The notes under the pieces were generated by a model. It saw only the letters and a list, made by a program, of their open reading frames with translations. It was not told the origin of the DNA and did no database searches. Position numbers and translations under genes: made by a program. A stretch of 64,000 nt of DNA from Leptolyngbya sp. NIES-3755 (lineage in GTDB: Bacteria > Cyanobacteriota > Cyanobacteriia > Leptolyngbyales > Leptolyngbyaceae), in assembly GCA_001548435.1 (NCBI GenBank), contig AP017311.1, forward strand, positions 1-64,000, in the 5' to 3' direction. Below are positions 7,971-16,940 of this stretch, in pieces (the first letter of the stretch is position 1; each line of letters starts with the position of its first letter).

Positions 7971-10394
7971 TTAGCTCAGCGCACTCCGGAGTTGAGCTTC
8001 TGTCCAAGTCGTTCCATTGCTGAACCGGATACTTTCAACCCCATAGTTTGCAGAAAGACCGCTAAAGAGTTGATTCTTCAGCAGAATCGATGCTGAACTT
8101 CCACCAAAAGAAAGCTGCACATCGTCAGTATTCACACGAGTTGCCCGAACATTTGTCGATTCGAGACCTGCTCCCGATAATACCAGCACATCTACACTTG
8201 CATCAGGACTACTATCATCGATGATATCCGCACCATCAAGCGCATTGAAAAGGTAGGTATCTGCACCATTTTTACCATCGAGGTAGTCATTGCCCAGTCC
8301 ACCCCGCAAGACATTATTACCAGGTGTACCGACTAGATTATCATCGGTTGCAGCCCCACGAGTTAGATAGGCATTCCAAAGTTGTGCCTCATTCCAGGTT
8401 GTTCCATCACTGAACTTAATGCTTTCAACGCCGTAATTGCTGGCGAATCCAAGAAACAGTTGATTCTTCAGGACGATCGATTCAGAAAGACCGCTAAACG
8501 AAAGCTGCAAATCATTCGTGCCGTCGATACGATCGACGATCGCATTTCCTGCTGTCAATCCTGCCCCTGATAGAACAAGTTGATCGATCGCAGCATCATT
8601 GCTACTGTCATAGAGTATATCTGCGCCATCTCCAAGCTGAAAAAGATAGGTATCCGCGCCATTGTCGCCATCGAGATAATCATTGCCCAGTCCACCTCGT
8701 AAGGTATTGCTGACCGGAGTTCCCCGCAAATCGTCGTCGGTTGCAGCCCCACGAGTCAGATAGCTGTTCCAAAGTTGTGCCTCGTTCCAGATGGTTCCAT
8801 CACTGAACTTGATGCTTTCAACGCCGTAGTTGCTGGCAAATCCAAGAAACAGTTGATTTTTCAGCACGATCGACTCAGAAAGACCGCCGCCGAAAGAAAT
8901 CTGCAAATCATTTGTGCCATCAGTGCGAGTGACGATCGCATTTGCTACTGTCAATCCTGTCCCAGAGAATACAAGCTGATCAAGGCTTGTATCATTGCTA
9001 TTGTCAAAGATTGTATCTGCACCGTCTCCAAGCTGAAACAGATAAGTATCTGCGCCAGCGCCACCATCGAGATAATCACTACCCAAACCGCCTCTTAGCG
9101 AGTCATTTCCGCCCAGACCTGAGAGTTTATCGTCTCCGGCTCCACCGACTAGCGTATCGCTGTTGAGTGTTCCGGATAGCGTCTGATTCGGCTGATTTCG
9201 GTAAGTATTCCAAAGTTGTGCTTCAGTCCACACTACACCGTCACTGAACTTGATCCGCTCGATGCCATAGTTCAAAACATTTCCAGAACCGTAAATTTGC
9301 TTTTTGAGAATTACCGTGTCGGAAAGATTGCCCTTGAAAGAAATTCGGAGATCATTCGTGCCATCGATGCGAGTAACGATCGCATTTCCTGCCGTCAGTC
9401 CAGCCCCAGAAAACACCAACTGATCAATGCTCGTATCATTGCTGCTGTCATCGATGGTATCGTAACCATCGCCGCGATTAAACAGGTAAGTATCGGCTCC
9501 TGCTTGACCATCGAGATAGTCATTGCCCAAACCGCCTCTCAGCGTGTTACTGCTTCTTGTGCCTTCCAGTCGATCGTTTCCTGCGGCTCCCTGAGTGAGA
9601 TAAGCATTCCAGAGTTGTTCTTCCGTCCAAATCACGCCATCACTGAATCGAACGCGCTCAACTCCGTAGTTGAGACTATTCCCACCACCGTACACCTGTT
9701 TTTTGAGCGTCACCGCATCTGAGGTTCCGCCAAAGGAGATTCTCAAATCATTGCTATCCCCCAGACGAGTGACGATCACATTTCCCGCTGTTAGTCCAGT
9801 CCCAGAAAACACCAATTGATCAATGCTCGAATCATTGCTGCTGTCATCGATCGTATCGTGACCATCTCCCCGACTGAAGAGATAGATATCTGCTCCTGCT
9901 TGTCCATCCAAGTAATCGTTGCCTAGACCCCCTCTTAAGGTGTTGCTTAGATTTGTACCTTGCAATCTATCATTGGACGTAGCACCTTGGGTTAGGTAAG
10001 AGTTCCAGAGTTGTTCCTCTGTCCAGATCACACCATTACTGAATCGAACGCGCTCAACTCCATAATTGAGGCTATTTCCGCCACCGTACACTTGTTTTTT
10101 GAGCGTCACCGCATCTGAGGTTCCGCCAAAGGAGATTCTCAAATCATTGCTATCTCCCACACGAGTAACCACAACATTCGTAGAGGTTAGCCCCGTCCCA
10201 GAAAAGAGCAGTTGATCAATGCTCGTATCATTGCTGTTGTCGTCAATCGTATCATGACCATCTCCCCGACTAAAGAGATAGGTATCTGCTCCACCGCGAC
10301 CATCCAAATAATCATTGCCAGTTCGTCCCGACAAAGTATCATTTGTGGTGCTGCCGATGAGCGAATCATTTCCAGCAGTGCCCGTTAGACTCAT
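7971..10394 (-). CDS. RTX / haemolysin-type calcium-binding repeat protein
   Basis: An 807-residue protein built almost entirely from about six modules of roughly 125-135 residues. Each module starts with Gly/Asp-rich nonapeptides (GGLGNDYLDG, GADTYLF, GDGHDTIDD) that form a calcium-binding parallel beta-roll. It then has a conserved second part (IDQLVFSGTGL, NDLRISFGG, NYGVERVRFSDG, WTEEQLWN) like the haemolysin-type calcium-binding-related domain. There is no N-terminal signal peptide, which fits type I secretion with a C-terminal signal; no transporter genes are nearby. The nearly identical modules imply recent internal duplication. No catalytic domain is present, so a surface or S-layer-like or adhesive role is more likely than a toxin. 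Confidence 0.85.
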   Translation of the reverse strand: MSLTGTAGNDSLIGSTTNDTLSGRTGNDYLDGRGGADTYLFSRGDGHDTIDDNSNDTSIDQLLFSGTGLTSTNVVVTRVGDSNDLRISFGGTSDAVTLKKQVYGGGNSLNYGVERVRFSNGVIWTEEQLWNSYLTQGATSNDRLQGTNLSNTLRGGLGNDYLDGQAGADIYLFSRGDGHDTIDDSSNDSSIDQLVFSGTGLTAGNVIVTRLGDSNDLRISFGGTSDAVTLKKQVYGGGNSLNYGVERVRFSDGVIWTEEQLWNAYLTQGAAGNDRLEGTRSSNTLRGGLGNDYLDGQAGADTYLFNRGDGYDTIDDSSNDTSIDQLVFSGAGLTAGNAIVTRIDGTNDLRISFKGNLSDTVILKKQIYGSGNVLNYGIERIKFSDGVVWTEAQLWNTYRNQPNQTLSGTLNSDTLVGGAGDDKLSGLGGNDSLRGGLGSDYLDGGAGADTYLFQLGDGADTIFDNSNDTSLDQLVFSGTGLTVANAIVTRTDGTNDLQISFGGGLSESIVLKNQLFLGFASNYGVESIKFSDGTIWNEAQLWNSYLTRGAATDDDLRGTPVSNTLRGGLGNDYLDGDNGADTYLFQLGDGADILYDSSNDAAIDQLVLSGAGLTAGNAIVDRIDGTNDLQLSFSGLSESIVLKNQLFLGFASNYGVESIKFSDGTTWNEAQLWNAYLTRGAATDDNLVGTPGNNVLRGGLGNDYLDGKNGADTYLFNALDGADIIDDSSPDASVDVLVLSGAGLESTNVRATRVNTDDVQLSFGGSSASILLKNQLFSGLSANYGVESIRFSNGTTWTEAQLRSALS

Positions 10395-10545
10395 TTAATT
10401 CTCTCCTGAAGATTGTTGTGAAGAATTCAGCTTCAACACCCTGTATCGTGTTGGCGTTCGTCAGTTTCACGTCGAGTATCAACAATTCCATCACTCCTGC
10501 TCGATCAGTCAAAAAGTGATAGCTTTAAATTGCTGTAGTCGTTTA

Positions 10546-10571
10546 GGTTCACACTTCGAGAGGTTATGCAG
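10546..10571 (-). promoter_or_regulatory. Candidate regulatory site, short-spacer form
   Basis: Minus strand: CTGCATAACC, 12 bases, AACC (GTGTGAACC). It lies about 150 bases upstream of the RTX gene start and shares the 12-base spacer with the site at 30605. Confidence 0.55.
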
Positions 10572-10644
10572 AAAACTTTAGATGGGGCGAGATAGATTGA
10601 ACTCGTAGGAACAGCGATCGACCTACATTGAGTAGCAGAATGCG

Positions 10645-11103
10645 TCAGAGAGGATTGGATTCTGGTGTAGTAATCCAGCCTTTTTCAGAACAAGACGCAA
10701 CTTGACCTTGAGGAGCCATGCTCGATAAGCACCAATAGCTATTTCCGTCATAGATCACACCTTCTTTCACCGCTTGTAGTTCGGTAATCGATCGCCAAGG
10801 TTGTGTTCCGCCTTCGGTTTCGTATCGATAGCGATCGCCTTCGACTTCCAATGCTTGACCTGTGTGCCCAATCCAATATCGCCCTTCTAAAATTGTAGAG
10901 TTTGCGATTTCGTTGGATTCGGGTAAGCTCTGTGATGGCTCTGATGGACTCTGAGCAATGACAGGCGTTGATGCAGGAGTTTCCACAGCAGAAGGAATCG
11001 CTTTAGATTGAACAGTCTGATTACAGCCGATAGATAAGCTCATGAGACTAATCAAGGTTAAGCTTGAAGTAATCTTTGCGGGGAGTGATAGATTGAGAAG
11101 CAT
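10645..11103 (-). CDS. Small lipoprotein, unknown function
   Basis: A 152-residue protein with an N-terminal hydrophobic segment and a lipobox (LSIGC at about 23-27), so probably lipid-anchored outside the cytoplasmic membrane. A Ser/Pro/Thr/Glu-rich linker (about 35-70) leads to a compact domain at about 73-150 with ILEGRYWIGHTGQALEVEG, RYRYETEGG and two cysteines (WCLSSM, ASCSEKGW) that could form a disulfide. I recognise no named family. The start lies 66 bases after the stop of the upstream minus-strand gene, with no TTGCATAACC site in between, so the two may be co-transcribed. Confidence 0.6.
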   Translation of the reverse strand: MLLNLSLPAKITSSLTLISLMSLSIGCNQTVQSKAIPSAVETPASTPVIAQSPSEPSQSLPESNEIANSTILEGRYWIGHTGQALEVEGDRYRYETEGGTQPWRSITELQAVKEGVIYDGNSYWCLSSMAPQGQVASCSEKGWITTPESNPL

Positions 11104-11169
11104 AAAGAGTTGGTCGGTGAAGAACGCAAATAGGAAAGTGATATTTGTTGTTGAATAGTTGAATCGCGA

Positions 11170-11742
11170 TTAAATCTGTTTGCAAGCAACTCCTTTAGGG
11201 CTAATCGATTCAATCTTTTCGGTCTTTGTGTTAGCTCTCCAAGCTCGACAAATATTGGTGCGGATGTCTTCGTCTGTCGCTTCTGCGATCGCAAAAATCT
11301 CTCGATCGTCTTCCCCCTTGAAGGTGCAGAAAGCGAAGTGGAGTTCCTGCGATCGTGGAAATGTGGGTAACTCCATCACGTCTACCACTTGCACCGGAAC
11401 AGCCCCACCCCGATTCCATTTGAGAACTTTAGTAAACCAGATCATTCTGGTATTGCCTCGCTGCACAAAATCTGCTCGATATCGACCACCTTTCACGACC
11501 CAGCCTCCGTTATCTTGGAATCCTTTGGGTAGAGTTCGGTAGGTTAGTCCGATGTAAGAGCGAATGTTCGATCGAGTCATAGGCGATGGTTCTTGACCCA
11601 AAGCGAATGAGGTTGAGCCAGACAAAATGGTGGGTAAGAATGACAAACCTGCAACTAAAGCGGCTCGAAAAATGCGATCGCGTTGTCTAGATTTGATTCG
11701 GTTGTCCATGATGCGCTTGTTCGGTCTTGGTGAATGAGTCAT
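11170..11742 (-). CDS. Exported protein, unknown function
   Basis: A 190-residue protein. The most natural signal peptide begins at the internal methionine at residue 12 (MDNRIKSRQR, start 11709), followed by a hydrophobic segment (ALVAGLSFLPTILSG). The longer start at 11742 would add eleven residues. The mature part contains SYIGLTYRTLPKGFQDNGG, VVKGGRYRADF, a beta-rich middle and two cysteines. No named family is recognised. A long-spacer TTGCATAACC site lies 26-58 bases upstream of the longer start, and an oppositely oriented copy serves the divergent META-domain gene. Confidence 0.6.
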   Translation of the reverse strand: MTHSPRPNKRIMDNRIKSRQRDRIFRAALVAGLSFLPTILSGSTSFALGQEPSPMTRSNIRSYIGLTYRTLPKGFQDNGGWVVKGGRYRADFVQRGNTRMIWFTKVLKWNRGGAVPVQVVDVMELPTFPRSQELHFAFCTFKGEDDREIFAIAEATDEDIRTNICRAWRANTKTEKIESISPKGVACKQI

Positions 11743-11767
11743 CGTCCCAGAAAATTGAATCTATGCA

Positions 11768-11800
11768 GGTTTAGAGTTTGGCTTTTGTTGGGTTATGCAA
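11768..11800 (-). promoter_or_regulatory. Candidate regulatory site, long-spacer form
   Basis: Minus strand: TTGCATAACC, 19 bases, AACC (ACTCTAAACC). It is the nearest site upstream of the exported protein ending at 11170. Confidence 0.6.
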
Positions 11801-11829
11801 TTCTCTGAAGCGACGACGCAACCTATGAA

Positions 11830-11862
11830 TTGCATATCCTCGATCGCACCCAACCCTAAACC
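11830..11862 (+). promoter_or_regulatory. Candidate regulatory site, long-spacer form
   Basis: Plus strand: TTGCATATCC (one mismatch), 19 bases, AACC (CCCTAAACC), 130 bases upstream of the META-domain gene and back-to-back with the minus-strand site at 11768. Confidence 0.55.
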
Positions 11863-11991
11863 GAAAGAGCTTACTTGGTAGAGCGAACTTACGTTAGCCG
11901 TAAAAAACATTGGTATCTAATTTCGTAACACCTACTGCTTTCTAGTGGTTCAACTTCAAGATTGTGACTGTAGCATTCTTCCATTCAGTGT

Positions 11992-12543
11992 ATGTTCCAA
12001 AGATTTAGCATCAAAAATATTGCTTCTGCATTAGCAGGTGGAATTGCAGTTAGCACTTTGTATGGAGTTGCGGCTCAGGCTCTTCCAACGCCTGCAACTT
12101 CTCAGCCGATTAATCCGATCGGACAATCGGTTCCCTTTGAAGGAATGACTTGGCAGCTTTCCGAATGGCGACAATCAAACCGCGATCGTATTTCGCTCCT
12201 GCCCAAGAATCCGATTACGATTCGATTTGATGGCAGAAGGGTTGGAGGTTCATCTGGATGCAATTCTTATACCGCAGATTACCAGGTGCAAAACGGTCAA
12301 CTACGAGTGATTGGAGATTTCATTTCCACGATGATGGCGTGTACTGTGGAAGTTGGTGTGCGAGAAAATGAGTTTAGGACGATTCTAAAATCGCCTCGAC
12401 TCTCGATTCGTCCAGCTAAAAATCGACTGACACTGAACTATTCAACGGCGCAAGGCAGCGGCGTTTTAGTGTTCGCCCCCGTTCAGTCGAAGCTACAAAA
12501 CACAAGCTGGCAACTTCGCTCGCTCAACACTTTTGCAATTTAG
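11992..12543 (+). CDS. META domain-containing exported protein
   Basis: A 183-residue protein with a signal peptide (hydrophobic region about 12-27, likely cleaved after AAQA). The mature part matches the META/HslJ-type domain: TWQLSEWRQ opens the fold, then IRFDGRRVGGSSGCNSYTADY, then STMMACTVEVGVRENEF, and finally RLTLNYSTAQGSGVLVF. The conserved cysteines in SGCNSY and MMACT are both present. In other bacteria META-domain proteins are envelope-located and linked to stress or antibiotic resistance; the role here is not known. The gene is divergent from the exported protein ending at 11170 and convergent with the dehydrogenase gene 4 bases downstream. Confidence 0.8.
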   Translation: MFQRFSIKNIASALAGGIAVSTLYGVAAQALPTPATSQPINPIGQSVPFEGMTWQLSEWRQSNRDRISLLPKNPITIRFDGRRVGGSSGCNSYTADYQVQNGQLRVIGDFISTMMACTVEVGVRENEFRTILKSPRLSIRPAKNRLTLNYSTAQGSGVLVFAPVQSKLQNTSWQLRSLNTFAI

Positions 12544-12547
12544 CGCA

Positions 12548-13564
12548 CTAGCCATCAGTAACACTAATCGCAATTTTCCCCTTCACCTGCCGCTGCTCGA
12601 TCGCACGAATTGCGACTGGAATTTCACTAAGCGAGTAACAGCGATCGACATAAGGGCGAATCTTTCCAGCTTCGATCAACTCTTTCAACACAATTAGATC
12701 AGCTTGGGTTGGCTTTTGAGCTAAACTCTTGACTCGACGATCGCTGATTTTTGACATCCAAGCTCCAAACAACATCACCTGAAACAATCGAGCGATCGAG
12801 CCACCGACCCAAACATAGCGACCTTTAGGTTTCAACAACGGCAGATATTCAAAAACCGAACCGTATGCAGCAACATCAAAGAGCAAATCGTACTGCTCCT
12901 TCAAGCCAGTTTTCGCCCGCGAATAATCTAGAATATAGTCTGCACCAATTTCCTGCACCATCTTCGCTTTGCTAGGACTGCATACTCCTGTTACTTCCGC
13001 TCCAAATGCTTTAGCAATCTGTACTGCAAATGATTCCACTCCACCAGAAGCACCTTTGACTAATACCTTCTGTCCTGCTTGAATTTGTCCAATATCTCGC
13101 AATCCCTGTAAAGCAGTCAGCGCAGAAACAGGAATCGTTGCAGCTTCCTCGAATGTCAAATTAATCGGCTTCAAAACTAATGCAGTTTCGGGAACACAAA
13201 CATATTCAGCAAATGCGCCAAATCCAGCTTCTGATAAATCTCCAAAAACCTGATCTCCTGGCTTAAATTGCGTCACTGCTTTACCAACCGCTTCGACTTC
13301 TCCTGCCATATCAGTGCCCAGGATTGTGATTTTCGGCGATCGCATTCCTCCATAGATGAGGCGAATAAAGAACGGCTCTCCCCGCATTAAATGCCAGTCG
13401 CCCGCATGAACAGCAGTCGCACGAACGCGCACAAGTACACCGCTATCAGATAGAGCAGGTCGATCGACTTCTGCCAATCTCAATACATCAGGAGAACCAT
13501 ACTCGGTTTGTACGATCGCTTTCATTTTAAGCGGTGATTGTTCTGTAATGCTGGTTGTTTTCAT
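12548..13564 (-). CDS. Medium-chain NAD(P)-dependent alcohol dehydrogenase / quinone reductase-type
   Basis: The 338-residue protein belongs to the medium-chain dehydrogenase/reductase superfamily. The catalytic-domain half carries VRATAVHAGDWHLMRGEP and TILGTDMAGEVEAVG. The Rossmann half has VLVKGASGGVESFAVQIA, followed by GADYILDYS. The usual structural zinc cysteines are absent, which suits the zinc-free quinone-oxidoreductase branch. The canonical nucleotide-binding AxGGVG is altered: glutamate replaces the third glycine (GGVES), which may weaken cofactor binding. It is followed 15 bases later by the CHAT-CHASE2 gene on the same strand in coordinates, but transcription passes from that gene into this one. 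Confidence 0.85.
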   Translation of the reverse strand: MKTTSITEQSPLKMKAIVQTEYGSPDVLRLAEVDRPALSDSGVLVRVRATAVHAGDWHLMRGEPFFIRLIYGGMRSPKITILGTDMAGEVEAVGKAVTQFKPGDQVFGDLSEAGFGAFAEYVCVPETALVLKPINLTFEEAATIPVSALTALQGLRDIGQIQAGQKVLVKGASGGVESFAVQIAKAFGAEVTGVCSPSKAKMVQEIGADYILDYSRAKTGLKEQYDLLFDVAAYGSVFEYLPLLKPKGRYVWVGGSIARLFQVMLFGAWMSKISDRRVKSLAQKPTQADLIVLKELIEAGKIRPYVDRCYSLSEIPVAIRAIEQRQVKGKIAISVTDG

Positions 13565-13579
13565 AGTTTTTTGATTCGC

Positions 13580-15832
13580 TTAATCATTAGATTGAGGCTT
13601 GGTGGTGAGAAGGAATGCAAGGTAAGTGAGTGCAGGAAGTAAAAATGGAAGTAGGACTGAGTAGGAAATATAGAACTGTAAACTTGCTAAACTATAGCCA
13701 ACTGGAACAATAAAAAACCATTTTCGTTGATGTGGGCGCGGAGTGAGTAAGATGACTGTTGCTTTTCCTGCGATCGCAGCAATGATCACCATCCATAGAT
13801 CCGGGATGGGTAGCAACATTCGGCGATTTAATAAACTGTGTACTAAGTAAGCATGAACCGTTCCGCTTGACGTTTTTGCGCTTGCGGTGGGTTGCCAGAA
13901 TTTGAAAGCAAGTGGGCTGATAAAGTAGTCTTCTCCAGGTGTGACTCCTGCATCAATTTGACCGTCTGGGACAATAAGCGCGATCGCATTTGTGCGCTGA
14001 GTGGTATCTTGATTCTGCAAAAGTTTCCAGCTTGGAATCGCCTCGTAGACTTGGCTTGGCGGGATTGAGTAGTCAATCAAGGGATGTAACCAGGTTTGCC
14101 CGAAGAGTGCAGAGAATTGAGTGATTGGCTGAAAGTATAGACGTGGATCTCGTCGATCGAGCGCTTGCGGATTGCACGATCGAACCACTTCATAGGCGAA
14201 TGGTAACACTTCACTTTGAGTTAAGGTATCACCAATCACTCTGGCATAGAAAGCAGGATCACCGAGTAAATCCATATCTCCGCTGCTACCGAACTGCTTG
14301 AAGTCCGGTAGCGCTGTAATCCAGGATTGTTTAGACTGCAAATCTGGAGTAGCTGCAAACACAAACTGTTTACCGGATTGGATAGCGGTTGAGAGCGATG
14401 TTTCTAGAGCGCGATCGCCGGTCGGTTGATGTCGAAACAGAAGATAATTGATGCCAATCACTGAGCTTTCTGATTGTGTGACGCGATCGATAACTTTTGC
14501 CAAATATTGTCGATCGAGGTTCTGTTCAATCATCGTTACTTTGTCTTTCTGAAGCGATTCCTCATTGATTTGAACAAGCAACACTGGAGAAGATTGGGGT
14601 TGAATGCTCTGATTCGTGATTTGGCGATAGAGAGCTTGCACGAACTGGCGTTGATCAATCAGCGCACTTTGAACTGGAAGCAAAACGCTGAGAGAGGCGA
14701 AAATACTGACAGTGATCGCTTCTAAACATTGCGGCTTCCACGGTTTTAGACGGGTTTTCCAAGTCGAGGTTGCGAATCGAAATGGTTTCGCTTGAGGATG
14801 AGAAAAAAGTGAGGGAATCAGATAAGCTGAAGGATAAGTTAAGTTTTTCTCTAACTTGAGAAACTGACAGGCGGAAAGCGTTGCTTCTTGGGCGTTCTGG
14901 TGATTTGATAGATATCTTAAAAAGTGAAGTAGAAAGTCTTTTGCAACATCATCGCGAATCGGTTCACGCATCACGACGACTTGATTTAAACCTAAATTGA
15001 TGAGTGATTCAGCAATACTTAGACCATTACAAGAATTAAAAATAGCAAACTGTAGTCCGCGCTCTTGAGCAAATTTTAGCTGTGGAGCAATTTCGCTAAT
15101 CAGAATCGAAGTGCTTGGAGCAATACCTAATTCGCCACCTGTCAGCGTAGTTTCGTTGCTATGTCCAGCAAAAAACAGAATATCCCATCCTTTTGGGTCA
15201 GCGATCGCATTCCGAATTTGTTGCAGTAATTCAGGAGTTCTAACCTCTGGTTGCCATCCAATGAGATGAATTTCAGCACGATGATTTAACTGTTGTAAAG
15301 CAGCCCGTTCCGCTTCAAAATTCAGACCGGACTCATCGCCCAAAATTACTAAAATGCGATTTTTAGCGCGATCAATCGGTTTTGCTCGTTCGGCACACAG
15401 TGCGAGTGAAGTCCGAATAATCTGAATCGGTTGACTAGAGCCGAATTCTGAGCCAATTTGCCAAGATTCCCAAGGAAGTTTAACGACTTCGGGAGAGTCA
15501 CAGCGGAGATAAAAGATTGAGGTTTTAGTAATTTCGCGACGAATTTCTAGTAGCTCTGCACTGTTCAACCAGTAGTGAAATTCAGCTAAAAAAGCGGCTT
15601 CAGCTTGAACCAGTCGAGTCCGCCAGTCGATTTCGGGTTGTTGAATGTTGAGGACTAACCCAAGACGAGCGCGTAAGGTTGAACGGTAAAACTGAAGATA
15701 AGTACTTTGCCAAGTTTGATAAAGTGTGGTGAGTGTTTCTGGATAAATCAACTTTGCGCTCAAAGTCTGTGTTTCATTCCAGACTAGCTCAAATAAACAG
15801 GTTTGCTCGACGCGCCAAATCTTTAATAACAT
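13580..15832 (-). CDS. CHAT-CHASE2 membrane protein (putative protease sensor)
   Basis: A 750-residue protein combining an N-terminal CHAT (caspase-HetF-associated-with-TPR) domain with a CHASE2 sensor. In the CHAT part the catalytic pair is visible: His224 in LFFAGHSNET and Cys268 in IFNSCNGLS. A transmembrane helix at about 368-390 precedes the CHASE2 domain (about 390-640, with LQRRVEDARLY-like elements replaced here by SESSVIGINYLLF and GDPAFYARVIG). Two or three further transmembrane helices close the protein (about 675-745). The protease part would be cytoplasmic and the sensor extracytoplasmic. It is third in a close minus-strand operon after the sigma-like HTH gene and the DUF1822 gene (4-base gap). 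It is likely to couple an external signal to proteolysis; the substrate is unknown. Confidence 0.85.
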   Translation of the reverse strand: MLLKIWRVEQTCLFELVWNETQTLSAKLIYPETLTTLYQTWQSTYLQFYRSTLRARLGLVLNIQQPEIDWRTRLVQAEAAFLAEFHYWLNSAELLEIRREITKTSIFYLRCDSPEVVKLPWESWQIGSEFGSSQPIQIIRTSLALCAERAKPIDRAKNRILVILGDESGLNFEAERAALQQLNHRAEIHLIGWQPEVRTPELLQQIRNAIADPKGWDILFFAGHSNETTLTGGELGIAPSTSILISEIAPQLKFAQERGLQFAIFNSCNGLSIAESLINLGLNQVVVMREPIRDDVAKDFLLHFLRYLSNHQNAQEATLSACQFLKLEKNLTYPSAYLIPSLFSHPQAKPFRFATSTWKTRLKPWKPQCLEAITVSIFASLSVLLPVQSALIDQRQFVQALYRQITNQSIQPQSSPVLLVQINEESLQKDKVTMIEQNLDRQYLAKVIDRVTQSESSVIGINYLLFRHQPTGDRALETSLSTAIQSGKQFVFAATPDLQSKQSWITALPDFKQFGSSGDMDLLGDPAFYARVIGDTLTQSEVLPFAYEVVRSCNPQALDRRDPRLYFQPITQFSALFGQTWLHPLIDYSIPPSQVYEAIPSWKLLQNQDTTQRTNAIALIVPDGQIDAGVTPGEDYFISPLAFKFWQPTASAKTSSGTVHAYLVHSLLNRRMLLPIPDLWMVIIAAIAGKATVILLTPRPHQRKWFFIVPVGYSLASLQFYISYSVLLPFLLPALTYLAFLLTTKPQSND

Positions 15833-15836
15833 GGCA

Positions 15837-16922
15837 TTAGTAAGGTTGAAAGACGATCGGGGATAAGCTCAAGGAGTCTGTCAGAGTATAATTTTCAGGA
15901 TCGATGCTTCTGAGCGTTAAAGTAAATCTCTCATTCCAGTTTCCAATGATTTGAGCAATCAAATAGGACGATTCTACCTTGGCTGATTCTTCAATTAACA
16001 CCGTATTGCCTTCTTGAACAATCAACTGGGTTCCTACAGGTAACGTTGCAGCATCGATCGATTCTAAAATCACCAGTAAAGACCACTCTGGCTCTGAGGT
16101 TTCCTCCATTGCCCAAGTCGTAACATAAAGCCGAAAGGTATGACGATCGAGTGTGATCGATCGATAACCAGATTGTGCGGTGGATGGAATGTGAATGCCA
16201 GAGCGTTCGATTTCCGTAAACACAGAAGTTACGTCTGCACTAAACGCATCAGCGTGGGATCTCATTGCTGGGACTAACTCAAGCGAGAACAATGTCCAAG
16301 ACCATTCATCAATCTGAGTTTGCGCCCATCGAGCCGCATTCACAAGCGGTTGAATTAACCATTGCGAAGAAATTGCTGTACGAGTTGTAGGTAATGGAAT
16401 TGCGCTGAGTTCTAAACCTGCAACATACCACAACAATTGTTCTACATTGGTTTCACATAAAGAAACTGGAATTAGACAAGTCTCATCGCTGTCTGATTCT
16501 AACGTGAGTCGATCGCCGCGTAAAAACGAATGGAATGAAATCTGATTCGATTCTTCATCAACATTAACAACAACATAGAAGTGAGCAGGATTTTGCAGCA
16601 ATGCGATCGGGAACTCGATCGTATCTTCCACGTCATCGACAGCAATCAATCCAAGATGGAATTGATTCGCATACACAGAATTAATCGCAGCAGGAATACC
16701 AAAGCCTGAAGGTTCAATTAATCGGGCTTGAGAGCGATCGACCCCGATCGGGGTTGAGCGATCGTGCATCCATTGAGTAAAACCCTCAAGGGCAAGCAAA
16801 GCGAGATAGGATTGCCCTTGAGTGAGTGGATTTGGAAGCGTTTGAGTGAATGCGATCGCGGTACTGACTCGATCTGGATCGAGGTCAATTAAGGTAGAGG
16901 CAGCGTTTAACGGAGTTGTCAT
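15837..16922 (-). CDS. DUF1822 family protein
   Basis: The 361-residue soluble protein fits the cyanobacterial DUF1822 family in length and pattern: an N-terminal helix with QSYLALLALEGFTQWMHD, a beta-rich middle (LIAVDDVEDTIEFP, FYVVVNVDEE, SFLRGDRLTLE) and a C-terminal half with VNAARWAQTQIDEWSW and LYVTTWAMEETSEPEWSLLV. No catalytic motif is seen. In cyanobacteria DUF1822 genes commonly sit beside CHAT-CHASE2 genes, as here, so the protein may be a partner or substrate of the CHAT protease. The gene lies 18 bases after the sigma-like gene and 4 bases before the CHAT-CHASE2 gene. Confidence 0.8.
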   Translation of the reverse strand: MTTPLNAASTLIDLDPDRVSTAIAFTQTLPNPLTQGQSYLALLALEGFTQWMHDRSTPIGVDRSQARLIEPSGFGIPAAINSVYANQFHLGLIAVDDVEDTIEFPIALLQNPAHFYVVVNVDEESNQISFHSFLRGDRLTLESDSDETCLIPVSLCETNVEQLLWYVAGLELSAIPLPTTRTAISSQWLIQPLVNAARWAQTQIDEWSWTLFSLELVPAMRSHADAFSADVTSVFTEIERSGIHIPSTAQSGYRSITLDRHTFRLYVTTWAMEETSEPEWSLLVILESIDAATLPVGTQLIVQEGNTVLIEESAKVESSYLIAQIIGNWNERFTLTLRSIDPENYTLTDSLSLSPIVFQPY

Positions 16923-16940
16923 GATGCTTTGAAGATTGAA

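Noticed and set aside
9216-9722. 168-codon open frame on the plus strand opposite the RTX gene
   Set aside because: It lies wholly within the strongly supported RTX repeats and recurs as shadows in each module.
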